NCBI GenBank assembly: GCA_017304475.1
Contig: JAFKKV010000052.1
Coordinates: 1-37,195, forward strand
Direction of reading: 5' to 3'
Source: Hyphomicrobiales bacterium
GTDB taxonomy: Bacteria > Pseudomonadota > Alphaproteobacteria > Rhizobiales > Phreatobacteraceae
Length of the DNA stretch: 37,195 nt
Shown here: positions 1 through 7,742 of the stretch, one piece after another
Numbering within the stretch: the stretch's first letter is position 1
Layout of the letters: each line of letters opens with the position of its first letter
The notes under the pieces: model-generated
Databases searched by the model: none
Seen by the model: only the letters and a program-made list of their open reading frames with translations
What the model was told of the DNA's origin: nothing
Made by a program: the position numbers and the translations under genes

Positions 1-58
1 AATCGGAGCGTCAGAACAACGCTTTACGCGCTTCGCATGGCGACATCTCGTCTCGCGC

Positions 59-120
59 TTCTCCCCCTCTCCCGACCGCTCGCTGCGCTCGCGGCCGACC
101 TCTCCCCGCCGGGGAGAGGT
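59..120. repeat. REP-like GC-rich hairpin repeat, copy 1
   Basis: Intergenic block that ends in a perfect inverted repeat, ACCTCTCCCC-GCC-GGGGAGAGGT at 98-120, preceded by a GC-rich arm with tandem GCTCGC units. The CCCTCTCCC core is shared with the repeats at 16.8-17.0 kb and 37.0 kb, although this copy is the most diverged. The rest of 1-289 shows no supportable gene on either strand. Confidence 0.6.
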
Positions 121-289
121 AAAGACGGGTGGTTCCGGCGCGAGATCTCGCAGGCCGCCACTCCGATTTGGTGCAGCGCCGCAATTCTGGCGCGGGGCCA
201 TGTCGCGGCGGAGGGTCACGGCGGTTGCGGGACGGGCTATGGTTCCCCATGCCCACGCGCCATGGCCGGCGCCCGGAGCCTGGATCCAC

Positions 290-742
290 GTGACCGACGT
301 CTTCTTCTATCACCTGCAGAACCAGCCGCTCGACAAGGTCCTGCCGACCTTGCTCGAGAAATCGGTGGAGCGCGGCTGGAAGGTCGTGGTCGAGGCGGCT
401 TCGCCCGAACGGGTCGAGGCGCTGGACAGCCTGCTCTGGACCTATTCGGACGAGAGCTTTCTCGCCCACGGCACCGATCGGGAGGCCGACGCGGCCCTCC
501 AGCCGATCCTCCTCACCACCAGGCCCGGGCGCGCCAATGGCGCCAGCGTGCGCTTCCTGGTCGACGGCGCGCCTTTGCCGGCCGACGCCAGCGGCTATGA
601 GCGGCTGGTGCTGATGTTCGACGGCAACGATCCCGATGCCGTCGATCTCGCACGCCAGCAATGGCGCGACGCCAAATCCGGCGGCCATGCCTGCACCTAT
701 TGGCAGCAGAACGATACCGGCCGCTGGGAGAAGAAGGCGTGA
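290..742 (+). CDS. holC: DNA polymerase III subunit chi
   Basis: Accessory subunit of the replicative clamp loader; in characterised systems chi links the clamp loader to single-strand-binding protein. The 150-residue product starts TDVFFYHLQ, the usual N-terminus of the family, and has the expected length of about 150. I chose the GTG at 290 because translation upstream of it resembles no known chi protein; GGAG at 275-278 is a plausible ribosome site. The stop overlaps the GTG start of the following MFS gene (GTGA), so the two are probably translationally coupled. In related genomes holC usually lies beside a leucyl aminopeptidase gene and near ndk and an ABC-F gene; the last two are present here, but separated from holC by an MFS gene, a repeat and a WYL regulator. 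Confidence 0.9.
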   Translation: MTDVFFYHLQNQPLDKVLPTLLEKSVERGWKVVVEAASPERVEALDSLLWTYSDESFLAHGTDREADAALQPILLTTRPGRANGASVRFLVDGAPLPADASGYERLVLMFDGNDPDAVDLARQQWRDAKSGGHACTYWQQNDTGRWEKKA

Positions 743-1911
743 CCGGCCAGACGCAGCTGATCCGGCCGGGCTTCGTCGACGAAACGGCGCGGCCTGAATT
801 CATTCGCCTGGCCGCCATCGTGTTTCTGACCGCCATGACCAACCAGCAGGCGGTGATCCTCGCCGTCGTCTGGCAGGAGGCGGGCTTCAGCCACGCCGAT
901 ATCGGCATCCTGCTTGGCGTCTATGGCGTGCCGCTGGTGCTGGCGAGCCTGTTCTCCGGTGCCGCGGCGAACCGCTTCGGGCTCCTGCCGACGGTCAGGC
1001 TCGGTGCCGCGCTGACCACTTTCGGCTTGCTCAGCCTCTATTTCACCCACGATTCCTTCGCTGGTTCCTTCGCCTCGCGCATCGTTCAGGGGGCGGGCTT
1101 CGCGCTGTTCCATGCCCCGGTCATGACCTATGGCACGACGCGGCTGACCCAGGACCGGTTCATTCAGCTGTTCGGCCTGCTCTCGGCCATGGCGCCGCTG
1201 CCTTATGCCTTCGGGCCGGTAGTCGCCGAATATCTGTTCCACACCTTCGGGCCGCGCGCGTTCTTCCTGGCCGGTTCGGTGCCCGGCCTGCTCGCTTTGC
1301 CATTGCTGTGGACCTTGCGGCCGGTGGAGAAGGCCGAGCCGGAGGTCGGCGGCATGCGCGCCCTGATCGGCTCCGGCCGCGTCACCTTGCCGATGATCGC
1401 GGCCTGCGTGTTCGGCTCGATGTTCGGTTTCGTCAGCGCCTTCATGGCGCCCGTCATGCTCGAGCGCGGCCTGTCGATCGGCGCCTTCTTCACCAGTTTC
1501 ACGTTGTCGATCTTCATCGTCCGGCTCGGCCTGCTCGGGCCCCTGGAGACGATCGACCGGCGCCTGGTGGTCGCCGGCGGCGCCGTGGTGCTGGGGCTCG
1601 GGCTGACGCTCGCCGCGCTCGCCCATAGCGCGCCGATGGCGATCGCCGCCGGGCTCGTCTTCGGCATGGGCCATTCCATCGGCTTTCCCGTGCTGTCCGC
1701 CTGGATCTGCGACGGCACGCCGCCGGAAGCCCGCGCCACGCCGCTCGCCTTGTTCAACGCGACATTTTTCGCCGCGATCTATCTCATCGCCCTGCCGGCC
1801 AGCATCTCGATCGCCCGTTTCGGCTATCCGCCGGTCATGATCGCCACCGCCGCCACCGGCCTGGTCCTGGCGGCCGCCCTCGTGATCGCTTGGTACCGCC
1901 GTTTTCGCTGA
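739..1911 (+). CDS. MFS transporter, substrate unknown
   Basis: Major facilitator superfamily permease of 390 residues with about 12 hydrophobic segments. A short hydrophilic N-terminus leads into the first helix (FIRLAAIVFLTAM), the A-loop has the weak MFS-like stretch GAAANRFG, and a central hydrophilic loop (LRPVEKAEPEVGG) separates the two six-helix halves. It would sit in the inner membrane and probably works as a proton-driven exporter; nothing in the sequence tells the substrate. The GTG at 739 overlaps the holC stop. The reading frame stays open further upstream, but only inside holC. A palindromic repeat lies directly downstream and may serve as the transcript end. Confidence 0.85.
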   Translation: MTGQTQLIRPGFVDETARPEFIRLAAIVFLTAMTNQQAVILAVVWQEAGFSHADIGILLGVYGVPLVLASLFSGAAANRFGLLPTVRLGAALTTFGLLSLYFTHDSFAGSFASRIVQGAGFALFHAPVMTYGTTRLTQDRFIQLFGLLSAMAPLPYAFGPVVAEYLFHTFGPRAFFLAGSVPGLLALPLLWTLRPVEKAEPEVGGMRALIGSGRVTLPMIAACVFGSMFGFVSAFMAPVMLERGLSIGAFFTSFTLSIFIVRLGLLGPLETIDRRLVVAGGAVVLGLGLTLAALAHSAPMAIAAGLVFGMGHSIGFPVLSAWICDGTPPEARATPLALFNATFFAAIYLIALPASISIARFGYPPVMIATAATGLVLAAALVIAWYRRFR

Positions 1912-1943
1912 CGGCCGCCGCGATAGACGGCGAGTTCAGCACA

Positions 1944-2079
1944 TCGTCTTGCCCGGGCTCGTCCCTGATATCCACGACTTGTGCCGCTGAAGTCTCGCAG
2001 AGAGCCTGGATCGGTCCGATCTCAATTGCCAAGCGGGACAATTCGTGGATGGCTGGGACAAGCCCGGCCAAGACGAGAA
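1944..2079. repeat. Palindromic intergenic repeat, family 2, copy a
   Basis: Imperfect long palindrome. The left arm TCGTCTTGCCCGGGCTCGTC runs on into CCCTGATATCCACGA; the right arm is its approximate reverse complement (TCGTGGATGGCTGGGACAAG, then CCCGGCCAAGACGA). The arms flank about 60 nt of unrelated sequence. Three further copies lie at 28031-28120, 28200-28294 and 33764-33858. The rest of the 1912-2267 gap shows no gene. Confidence 0.8.
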
Positions 2080-2267
2080 TGTCTTTTGGGGACGACATGT
2101 GACACCGCCGGTTGCTGAGCCCGCGCGGGAGCCGATAGCCCGCGATGTCATCACACACCCGGCTTCGACCGAATGCCCCATCGCTCGCTGCCAAGTCCCG
2201 GTCCTCTTGTCCTGCTGCCAGGCTGCCGCCATTGTGGTGACAGCATCGGCACGCAGGACCATCCGCC

Positions 2268-2951
2268 ATGAGACCCGCCGACAGGCTCTTCCAGATCATC
2301 CAGATCCTGCGCCGCACCCGCAAACCCCTGACCGCGGACGCGATCGCGGCCGAGCTCGAGACCTCCAAGCGCACCGTCTATCGCGACATCGCGACGCTGA
2401 TCGGCCAGCGCGTGCCGATCCGTGGCGAGGCCGGCATCGGTTACGTGCTCGAGAGCGGTTTCGACCTGCCGCCCTTGATGCTGACATCGCTGGAGATCGA
2501 GGCGGCCGTGCTCGGCGCCCAATGGGTGAGCCATCGCGGCGACCCGGAACTGGCGCGCGCGGCCCACGACCTGATCGCCAAGATCGCGGCGATCGTGCCG
2601 GAGCGCTTGCGCTCCTATGCGCTGGAGCCGGCGGTCCGCACCCCGCCGGTCTGGGATCCGACGCCCGATGCCATCGACATGGCGCAGGTGCGCGCCTCGA
2701 TCCATGCCGGCCGGAAGCTGCTAATCACCTATGGCGACGAACAGGGCCGCGTCAGCGAGCGGAAGATCTGGCCGGTCGCCATCGGCTATTTCGACACGGT
2801 CCGGCACGTGGTCGCCTGGTGTGAAATGCGCGCGGATTTCCGGAGCTTCCGGACCGACCGGGTGCAGCGCGCCGAATTCCTCGACGAACGCCACCCGGAG
2901 CGGCCGACACAACTGCGCGCCAGGTGGCGCAAGACGCTCGGCAAGCGTTGA
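2268..2951 (+). CDS. YafY-type HTH/WYL-domain transcriptional regulator
   Basis: Probable DNA-binding regulator of 227 residues. An N-terminal winged helix-turn-helix of the HTH_11 type covers about residues 5-60 (recognition region ELETSKRTVYRDIATL). A WYL-type sensor domain follows at about 140-210, with the typical ending VVAWCEMRADFRSFRTDRV. WYL domains are thought to sense ligands or nucleic acids and occur both in metabolic regulators and in phage-defence regulators; the layout here matches the common YafY group. No defence gene lies nearby, the next gene is convergent (ABC-F on the minus strand), and the target is unknown. The ATG at 2268 begins exactly at the family N-terminus MRPADRLFQIIQILRR. 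Confidence 0.88.
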   Translation: MRPADRLFQIIQILRRTRKPLTADAIAAELETSKRTVYRDIATLIGQRVPIRGEAGIGYVLESGFDLPPLMLTSLEIEAAVLGAQWVSHRGDPELARAAHDLIAKIAAIVPERLRSYALEPAVRTPPVWDPTPDAIDMAQVRASIHAGRKLLITYGDEQGRVSERKIWPVAIGYFDTVRHVVAWCEMRADFRSFRTDRVQRAEFLDERHPERPTQLRARWRKTLGKR

Positions 2952-2988
2952 GCCGCCGGGCGAGGGCGGCTCAGAGCCACGGCTTGGC

Positions 2989-4899
2989 TCAGCTCGATCC
3001 CTCGAGTTCCGTGCTCGCCTGCAGCCAGACATCCTCGGCTTCCGCCAATTGCGCGACCCGCTGGGTGCGGATCCGCGACGCCTCCGCGGCATTGTTCGGC
3101 TGCGCCTTGAAGAAGCCGGGCTGCGCCAGGATCCGGTCGATCTTCTCGATGTCGTCGCGCAGGCGCTTCATCGTCGCCTCGATCTCGGCGACCTTCTTGG
3201 CGATCGCCTTGGCCTCCTGCTTGCCGAGCGGCCTGGCCTCGACCACGGGGGCGGCCGCCAGATCGGCCGCTTCCGCCAAGGCCTTTTCGGCGGATTTGCC
3301 GGTGCCCTTGCCGGGCTTGGCCGATTGCGCCGAGCCGCCGCTCAGCACGATCTTGCGATAATCGTCGAGATCGCCGTCGAACGGCTGGACCGTGCCGTCG
3401 CTCACCAGCCAGAGCCGGTCGACGGTCGCCTCCAGCAGGTAGCGGTCGTGCGAGACGATCATCACGGCGCCGGGATAGCCGTTCAGCGCCTCGACCAGGG
3501 CCGCGCGGCTGTCGATGTCGAGATGGTTGGTCGGTTCGTCGAGGATCAGCAGGTGAGGGCCGTCGAACACCGCGAGCGCGAACAGGAGGCGGGCCTTTTC
3601 ACCGCCCGACAGGGCCGAAACCTTGGTGTTGGACCGTTCTCCCGAAAAGCCGGCGCGTGCCGACGCGGCCCTGACCTTGGCCTCGCCATCATTTGGCATC
3701 AGCCGCCGGAGATGCTGGTAGACGTTTTCCTCGGGCCGCAATTCGTCCAGCTGATGCTGGGCGAAATAGGCGATCTTCATCTTGTCGGCGCGCGTCACGT
3801 GGCCGGACATGGCTTTCAGCCGGTCCGAGATGAGCTTCAGAAAGGTCGATTTGCCGTTGCCGTTGGAACCGAGCAGGCCAATGCGATCGTCGTCGTCGAT
3901 GCGCAGGTCGAGCTTCCTGAGGATCGGCTTGTTCTCGACGTAACCGACGGAAGCGCCTTCCAGATTGATGATCGGCGGCGACGCCTTGCGCTCGGGCGCG
4001 GGAATCGTGAACGGCGCGACGTCGGTTTCCACGATCGCCGACAGCGTTTCCATTTTCTCCAGCATCTTCATGCGCGACTGGGCCTGGCGCGCCTTGCTCG
4101 CCTTGGCGCGGAACCGGTCGACGAAAGCCTGCAGGTCGGCGCGCCGGTCTTCCTGCTTCCGGATCGCCTTTTCACGCACGGACATCTCGATCGCCCGCGA
4201 CCGGGCGAAGGTCGAATAGGAGCCGCGCCAGAGCGTCAGCTTGCCCTGGTCGAGATGCAGGATGTGCTCGACGGAAGCGTCCAGCAGGTCGCGGTCATGG
4301 CTGATCAGCAGCACGCTGTGCGGATAGGTCGCCAGATATTCCTGCAGCCAGAGCGTGCCTTCGAGATCGAGATAGTTGGTCGGTTCGTCGAGCAGCAGCA
4401 GGTCCGGCTCGGCGAACAGCACGGCGGCGAGCGCAACCCGCATGCGCCAGCCGCCGGAGAAGTCCGAGCAGGGGCGGGTCTGCGCCACCGCGTCGAAACC
4501 GAGGCCGGCGAGGATGACCGCCGCGCGGGCCGGCGCCGAATGGGCGTCGATATCCACCAGGCGCATCTGGATCTCGGCGATCCGGTGCGGATCGGTGGCG
4601 GTCTCGGCCTCGGCCAGCAGGCTCGAACGCTCCTTGTCCGCCTGCAGCACGAAATCGACGAGGGATTGCGGGCCACCGGGCGCTTCCTGCGCGACGCCGC
4701 CGATGCGCGCCCGCGACGGCAGCTTGATCGAGCCTTCATCGGCCGGGTAGTCGCCGGTGATCACCTTGAACAAAGTGGTCTTGCCAGTGCCGTTGCGGCC
4801 AAGAAAGCCGACGCGGGCGTTCGGCGGCAAGGCGACCGATGCCTTGTCGAGGAGAACGCGTCCGGCCACGCGCACGGTAAGGTCGTTGATCTGAAGCAT
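2989..4899 (-). CDS. ABC-F family ATPase (YheS-like)
   Basis: Soluble twin ATP-binding-cassette protein of 636 residues without membrane segments, as in ABC-F proteins that act on ribosomes. The first cassette has Walker A GRNGTGKT (residues 34-41), the signature-like SGGWRM and Walker B LLLLDEPT. The charged linker (FRAKASKARQAQSRMKMLEK) is typical of the YheS subgroup. The second cassette has Walker A GSNGNGKS, signature SGGEKARL and Walker B LLILDEPT. A Lys/Ala/Glu-rich C-terminal tail is predicted coiled coil. I start at the ATG at 4899 (MLQINDLTV); twelve upstream in-frame codons do not fit the family. It is convergent with the WYL regulator. Whether it translates, rescues or protects ribosomes cannot be told from sequence. 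Confidence 0.93.
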   Translation of the reverse strand: MLQINDLTVRVAGRVLLDKASVALPPNARVGFLGRNGTGKTTLFKVITGDYPADEGSIKLPSRARIGGVAQEAPGGPQSLVDFVLQADKERSSLLAEAETATDPHRIAEIQMRLVDIDAHSAPARAAVILAGLGFDAVAQTRPCSDFSGGWRMRVALAAVLFAEPDLLLLDEPTNYLDLEGTLWLQEYLATYPHSVLLISHDRDLLDASVEHILHLDQGKLTLWRGSYSTFARSRAIEMSVREKAIRKQEDRRADLQAFVDRFRAKASKARQAQSRMKMLEKMETLSAIVETDVAPFTIPAPERKASPPIINLEGASVGYVENKPILRKLDLRIDDDDRIGLLGSNGNGKSTFLKLISDRLKAMSGHVTRADKMKIAYFAQHQLDELRPEENVYQHLRRLMPNDGEAKVRAASARAGFSGERSNTKVSALSGGEKARLLFALAVFDGPHLLILDEPTNHLDIDSRAALVEALNGYPGAVMIVSHDRYLLEATVDRLWLVSDGTVQPFDGDLDDYRKIVLSGGSAQSAKPGKGTGKSAEKALAEAADLAAAPVVEARPLGKQEAKAIAKKVAEIEATMKRLRDDIEKIDRILAQPGFFKAQPNNAAEASRIRTQRVAQLAEAEDVWLQASTELEGSS

Positions 4900-5191
4900 G
4901 GCGGTGCTTGTGACGGAGGACGTGCTTCCACGCAAGACGTCTGCGCACCCGCATGCTAACCTTCAGGCGGCGGACTCAACAGGGACGGGCTTCCCGATGA
5001 GACCAATTCGGCCGCATGCCGGCACAGGCGCTGAACGCGACGCCGTCGCAAGGGCTGCGCATTTGCCGACCGGCCCCGCCGCTCCCCGCCGAAACGATCC
5101 CGCCTCGCCCTGTCCGCGCCAAGAGGCCGGCCCGTATCCTTGCGACCGGCCGGCTCGCCATCCCATGCCCATCAATGACGGAACCCAGGCC

Positions 5192-5590
5192 ATGCGTGCT
5201 CTCTCTTTTGCTGCCGTCACTCTCGTGATCTTGCTCGCGACGCCCCCGGCCATCGCCCAGACGGTACGGGCCACCAGCGCTCAGGCCCATTGGCAGTCTG
5301 GCGTCGTCCAGCTCGCCATCAAGGCCGACCTGCCGGATGACTGCACCCGGCTGGTGCGGGCCAAGGCCAATGGCGTCACCACCCGGACATTGGCCGTCGA
5401 GGTCACCGTGGTGCGTGAGCAGACGCCCCAATGCGGCAGCACGACCGGCCGGGTCGAGCGCAGCTACAGCTACAATTTCCCCGGAATCACCCAGGCCGCC
5501 AACGCCATCGCGCTGCGATTCCTGCTCGACGGGCGGGAACTCGGCCGCGAAACCACGCCGATCGCGTCGACAGCCCCCGCGCGCAGGTGA
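5192..5590 (+). CDS. Small secreted protein of unknown function
   Basis: I do not recognise a family. The 132-residue product begins with a clear Sec signal peptide (MRALSFAAVTLVILLATPPAIAQ, cleavage probably after AIA-Q), followed by about 108 residues predicted to be mostly beta strand. Two cysteines (DDCTRLV and TPQCGST) could form a disulfide in the periplasm. The ATG at 5192 is chosen because it opens the signal peptide; another in-frame ATG at 5165 would add nine polar residues. It sits alone between the divergent ABC-F gene and the aquaporin gene. The 4900-5191 stretch before it holds no other supportable feature. Confidence 0.65.
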   Translation: MRALSFAAVTLVILLATPPAIAQTVRATSAQAHWQSGVVQLAIKADLPDDCTRLVRAKANGVTTRTLAVEVTVVREQTPQCGSTTGRVERSYSYNFPGITQAANAIALRFLLDGRELGRETTPIASTAPARR

Positions 5591-5695
5591 TAATCGGGAT
5601 GAGTTATGCGTAATTCGGCGGTTTCCCGTCTCTGACTGGTGTTAAGCTCTGTCCGCCCGACCATCAAAACGAGTCGGGCAATGGAGAGGGCTGTC

Positions 5696-6406
5696 ATGAG
5701 CGGTTCTATGAAGAAGTATCTCGCCGAATTCATCGGATCGGCGGCTTTGGTGATTATCGGTTGCGGGGCCATCACCTTGGGCGGTCTCGGCGGTGCCTTG
5801 GGCAGCGGCCAGCCTCTGGCCTCGCTCGCCATCCTGCCCATCGGCCTTGCTTTCGGCCTGGCGGTCACTGCCATGGCTTACGGCATCGGGCCGATCTCGG
5901 GGTGCCACATCAATCCGGCCGTGACGGTCGGCGCCTGGGTCGCCGGACGCATGCCGAGCTCGGAAGTCCCGGGTTATATCATCGCGCAGTTTCTCGGCGC
6001 CATTGCCGGCGCGGCCATCCTCTACGTCATGCTGGCCGGCAAGACCGGCGGTTATGACGTCGCCACCGCGGGCCTTGGACAGACCGGCTGGTCCGGCTAT
6101 TCGGCGACCTCGGCGATCATCGCCGAATTCGTCGCCACCTTCCTGTTCGTCGTGGTCATCCTGGGCGCCACCTCGAAGGCCGGCACGACGCCGGTGGCCG
6201 GTCTCGCCATCGGCTTGACGCTCGCCATCCTGCATCTCGCCTTCGTGCCGGTCTCGGGCAATTCGCTCAACCCGTCGCGGTCGTTCGGGCCGGCTTTGTT
6301 CGTCGGCGGCACGGCGCTGGCCCAGGTCTGGATGTTCCTGATCGTCCCGACGATCGCCGGTGCGGTCGCCGGCGCCTTGTTCAAGTCGAAGACGCTCGAA
6401 GCCTGA
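5696..6406 (+). CDS. aqpZ: Aquaporin (AqpZ-like) with a non-canonical second NPA box
   Basis: Major intrinsic protein of 236 residues with six membrane helices and two half-helices, forming a water or small-solute channel in the inner membrane. The first pore motif is canonical (HINPAVTVG, Asn73-Ala75). The second reads NPSR (Asn192-Arg195), with Ser replacing Ala. The selectivity filter is AqpZ-like: Phe53, His180 and Arg195 align with F43, H174 and R189 of E. coli AqpZ, which argues for water rather than glycerol. The start at 5696 is set by the strong ribosome site GGAGAGGG at 5683-5690, five bases upstream; the earlier ATG at 5681 overlaps that site. It is convergent with the next minus-strand gene. 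Confidence 0.88.
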   Translation: MSGSMKKYLAEFIGSAALVIIGCGAITLGGLGGALGSGQPLASLAILPIGLAFGLAVTAMAYGIGPISGCHINPAVTVGAWVAGRMPSSEVPGYIIAQFLGAIAGAAILYVMLAGKTGGYDVATAGLGQTGWSGYSATSAIIAEFVATFLFVVVILGATSKAGTTPVAGLAIGLTLAILHLAFVPVSGNSLNPSRSFGPALFVGGTALAQVWMFLIVPTIAGAVAGALFKSKTLEA

Positions 6407-6472
6407 CGCCTTCGGGATCCGGCCCGGCCGGTCCTGCCGGACCGGTCCCGGCACGGGCGCAACAGACAAGAA

Positions 6473-6507
6473 GGCCCGCCGCTCCGGATCGACCGGGGCG
6501 ACGGGCC
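6473..6507 (-). terminator. Probable terminator of the 6561-6863 gene
   Basis: Read on the minus strand, GGCCCG-TC-GCCCCGG, loop TCGAT, CCGGAGC-GG-CGGGCC, then TTCTTGT. The long stem has one internal mismatch pair and a T-rich tail, and lies just beyond the stop codon of the minus-strand gene. It may also stop read-through from the convergent aquaporin gene. Confidence 0.45.
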
Positions 6508-6560
6508 AACTTCGCGCGGACCAGGTGGGGCGTCATGACCCGCGCGACTACCAGGATGCC

Positions 6561-6863
6561 TTAGCGGCAGATGCGAACGTCACGCGGGCGGGGGCCCCAG
6601 GGGGTTTCGACCCAGCGCCGCTCGACCCAGCAACGGCGCTGCGGGTAATAGCCGCCATAGGGGCGATAATAGGGGCGGGGACGATCCCAGTCGCGGCGCG
6701 GGCGATCCCAGCCGCCGCCACCGTAATATTGCACCGGGACATAGGGGCCCGAACTGGCGACACCGATGCCGATGGACACCTGGGCGTCGGCCTTGGACGG
6801 CGTCAGCGCCACTGCCGTCAGGGCGGCGAAGCCTGCGATGGCGGTGAGGGCGAGCTTGCGCAT
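6561..6863 (-). CDS. Small secreted Arg/Tyr/Gly-rich protein
   Basis: Product of 100 residues. Residues 1-27 form a Sec signal peptide (MRKLALTAIAGFAALTAVAL, cleavage near ADA-Q). The mature part is rich in Tyr, Gly, Arg, Pro and Trp (YYGGGGWDRPRRDWDRPRPY) and ends in a Cys-containing segment (RRCWVERRWVETPWGPRPRD, then VRICR). Its two cysteines could form a disulfide. Such short tyrosine/glycine-rich exported proteins are frequent in Hyphomicrobiales, but their function is unknown. The start is supported by GGAG at about nine bases upstream of the ATG (complement of 6871-6874). A second protein of similar composition is encoded at 33245-33628. Confidence 0.75.
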   Translation of the reverse strand: MRKLALTAIAGFAALTAVALTPSKADAQVSIGIGVASSGPYVPVQYYGGGGWDRPRRDWDRPRPYYRPYGGYYPQRRCWVERRWVETPWGPRPRDVRICR

Positions 6864-7050
6864 GAGAGTTCTCCAGGACGTGTATTCAGTTGACGGGTGC
6901 GGCCGGACACTTTCGGCTGGATCGCTTGATCGGTGATTTGGCGGCCTCGATCAGCCGTCATGAGAACAAGCTAACGCGGGTGCGCTGAACGCCTTCTGAT
7001 CCAGGCCTTCATGTCCGGTTCATCCCGGCGCCACCATGGCGCCCAGGGCG

Positions 7051-7078
7051 TTGCGGGCCGGTTAAGGCGCTGCTAGAA
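7051..7078 (+). promoter_or_regulatory. Possible ndk promoter
   Basis: TTGCGG at 7051-7056 and CTAGAA at 7073-7078 are separated by 16 bp, about 40 bases before the ndk start. The fit to a sigma-70-type promoter is moderate only. Confidence 0.3.
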
Positions 7079-7119
7079 GCGCGCCACCTTCCTCCCATCC
7101 CTCTCCCAAGGAACAGTCC

Positions 7120-7545
7120 ATGGCCCTCGAGCGCACCTTCTCCATCCTCAAGCCGGACGCCACCCAGCGCAACGTCACCGGCGCGATCAACGCCCTCATC
7201 GAGGCGGCCGGCCTGAAGATCGTCGCCCAGAAGCGCATTCAGATGTCGCTCGGCGAAGCGCGACGCTTCTATGCGGTCCACAAGGAGCGGCCGTTCTTCG
7301 GCGAGCTCGTCGATTTCATGGTGTCCGCGCCGGTCGTCGTGCAGGTCCTGGAGGGCGAGAACGCCATTGCCAAGTACCGCGAAGTGATGGGCGCCACCAA
7401 CCCGGCCCAGGCCGCCGACGGCACGATCCGCAAGCAGTTCGCTTTGTCGGTCGGCGAGAACTCGGTGCACGGCTCGGATTCGGCCGACAACGCCAAGCTC
7501 GAGATCGCCCAGTTCTTCTCCGAGAACGAGATCATCTCCGGCTGA
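7120..7545 (+). CDS. ndk: Nucleoside-diphosphate kinase
   Basis: Transfers the gamma phosphate of ATP to nucleoside diphosphates through a phosphohistidine, balancing the (d)NTP pools. The 141 residues match the family length of about 140. The catalytic His117 lies in the signature NSVHGSDS (114-121); the N-terminal RTFSILKPDA and the Kpn-loop region around residues 88-110 are typical. The ATG at 7120 opens the family N-terminus (MALERTFSILKPD). The stop codon forms the first bases of a run of hairpins that ends in a strong terminator, so the gene is probably transcribed alone. Confidence 0.97.
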   Translation: MALERTFSILKPDATQRNVTGAINALIEAAGLKIVAQKRIQMSLGEARRFYAVHKERPFFGELVDFMVSAPVVVQVLEGENAIAKYREVMGATNPAQAADGTIRKQFALSVGENSVHGSDSADNAKLEIAQFFSENEIISG

Positions 7546-7629
7546 TCGCCTTCGATCAAGTCGCTTGATCGCCTTCGATCAAGCCAGGCTGATTGTCTTC
7601 AATCAGCTCCGCTGATCGTTTCATGAAAC
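7543..7629. repeat. Array of three tetraloop hairpins and a palindrome after ndk
   Basis: Three consecutive perfect stem-loops: TGATCG-CCTT-CGATCA (7543-7558, beginning with the ndk stop codon), CTTGATCG-CCTT-CGATCAAG (7564-7583) and GCTGATTG-TCTT-CAATCAGC (7588-7607). They are separated by 4-5 bases and followed by the 12-bp palindrome GTTTCATGAAAC at 7618-7629. The loops are CCTT, CCTT and TCTT, and the stems are related to each other, suggesting duplication of one unit. Confidence 0.8.
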
Positions 7630-7640
7630 ATATGCGTGAA

Positions 7641-7663
7641 GGCGGGCTCCGGCCCGCCTTTTT
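7641..7663 (+). terminator. Intrinsic terminator of ndk
   Basis: Stem GGCGGGC (7641-7647), loop TCCG, GCCCGCC (7652-7658), followed by TTTTT. A textbook Rho-independent terminator downstream of ndk and its hairpin array. Confidence 0.88.
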
Positions 7664-7742
7664 CGTTGGCCTGATATGGCTTAGGCTCGCCATCGATCCA
7701 AAGGCCGATCCACGGTCAGGTGCCCCCATCTCGGAGCCCCCG

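Noticed and set aside
1890..2102. Small open frames inside the family 2 and family 3 repeats
   Set aside because: They arise on both strands of palindromic sequence, have no ribosome site and no recognisable product.
2268..2951. WYL regulator as a marker of a phage-defence island
   Set aside because: Domain layout is the common YafY type, and no nuclease, helicase, toxin or other defence gene is adjacent.
2731..4959. A 742-codon plus-strand open frame opposite the ABC-F gene
   Set aside because: It is an antisense shadow caused by high GC content: Arg/Gly/Asp-rich composition, no domains, and fully opposed by a well-supported gene.
7543..7629. Hairpin array as a possible CRISPR
   Set aside because: Units are 15-20 bases, adjacent and self-complementary, with no unique spacers of constant length and no cas genes.
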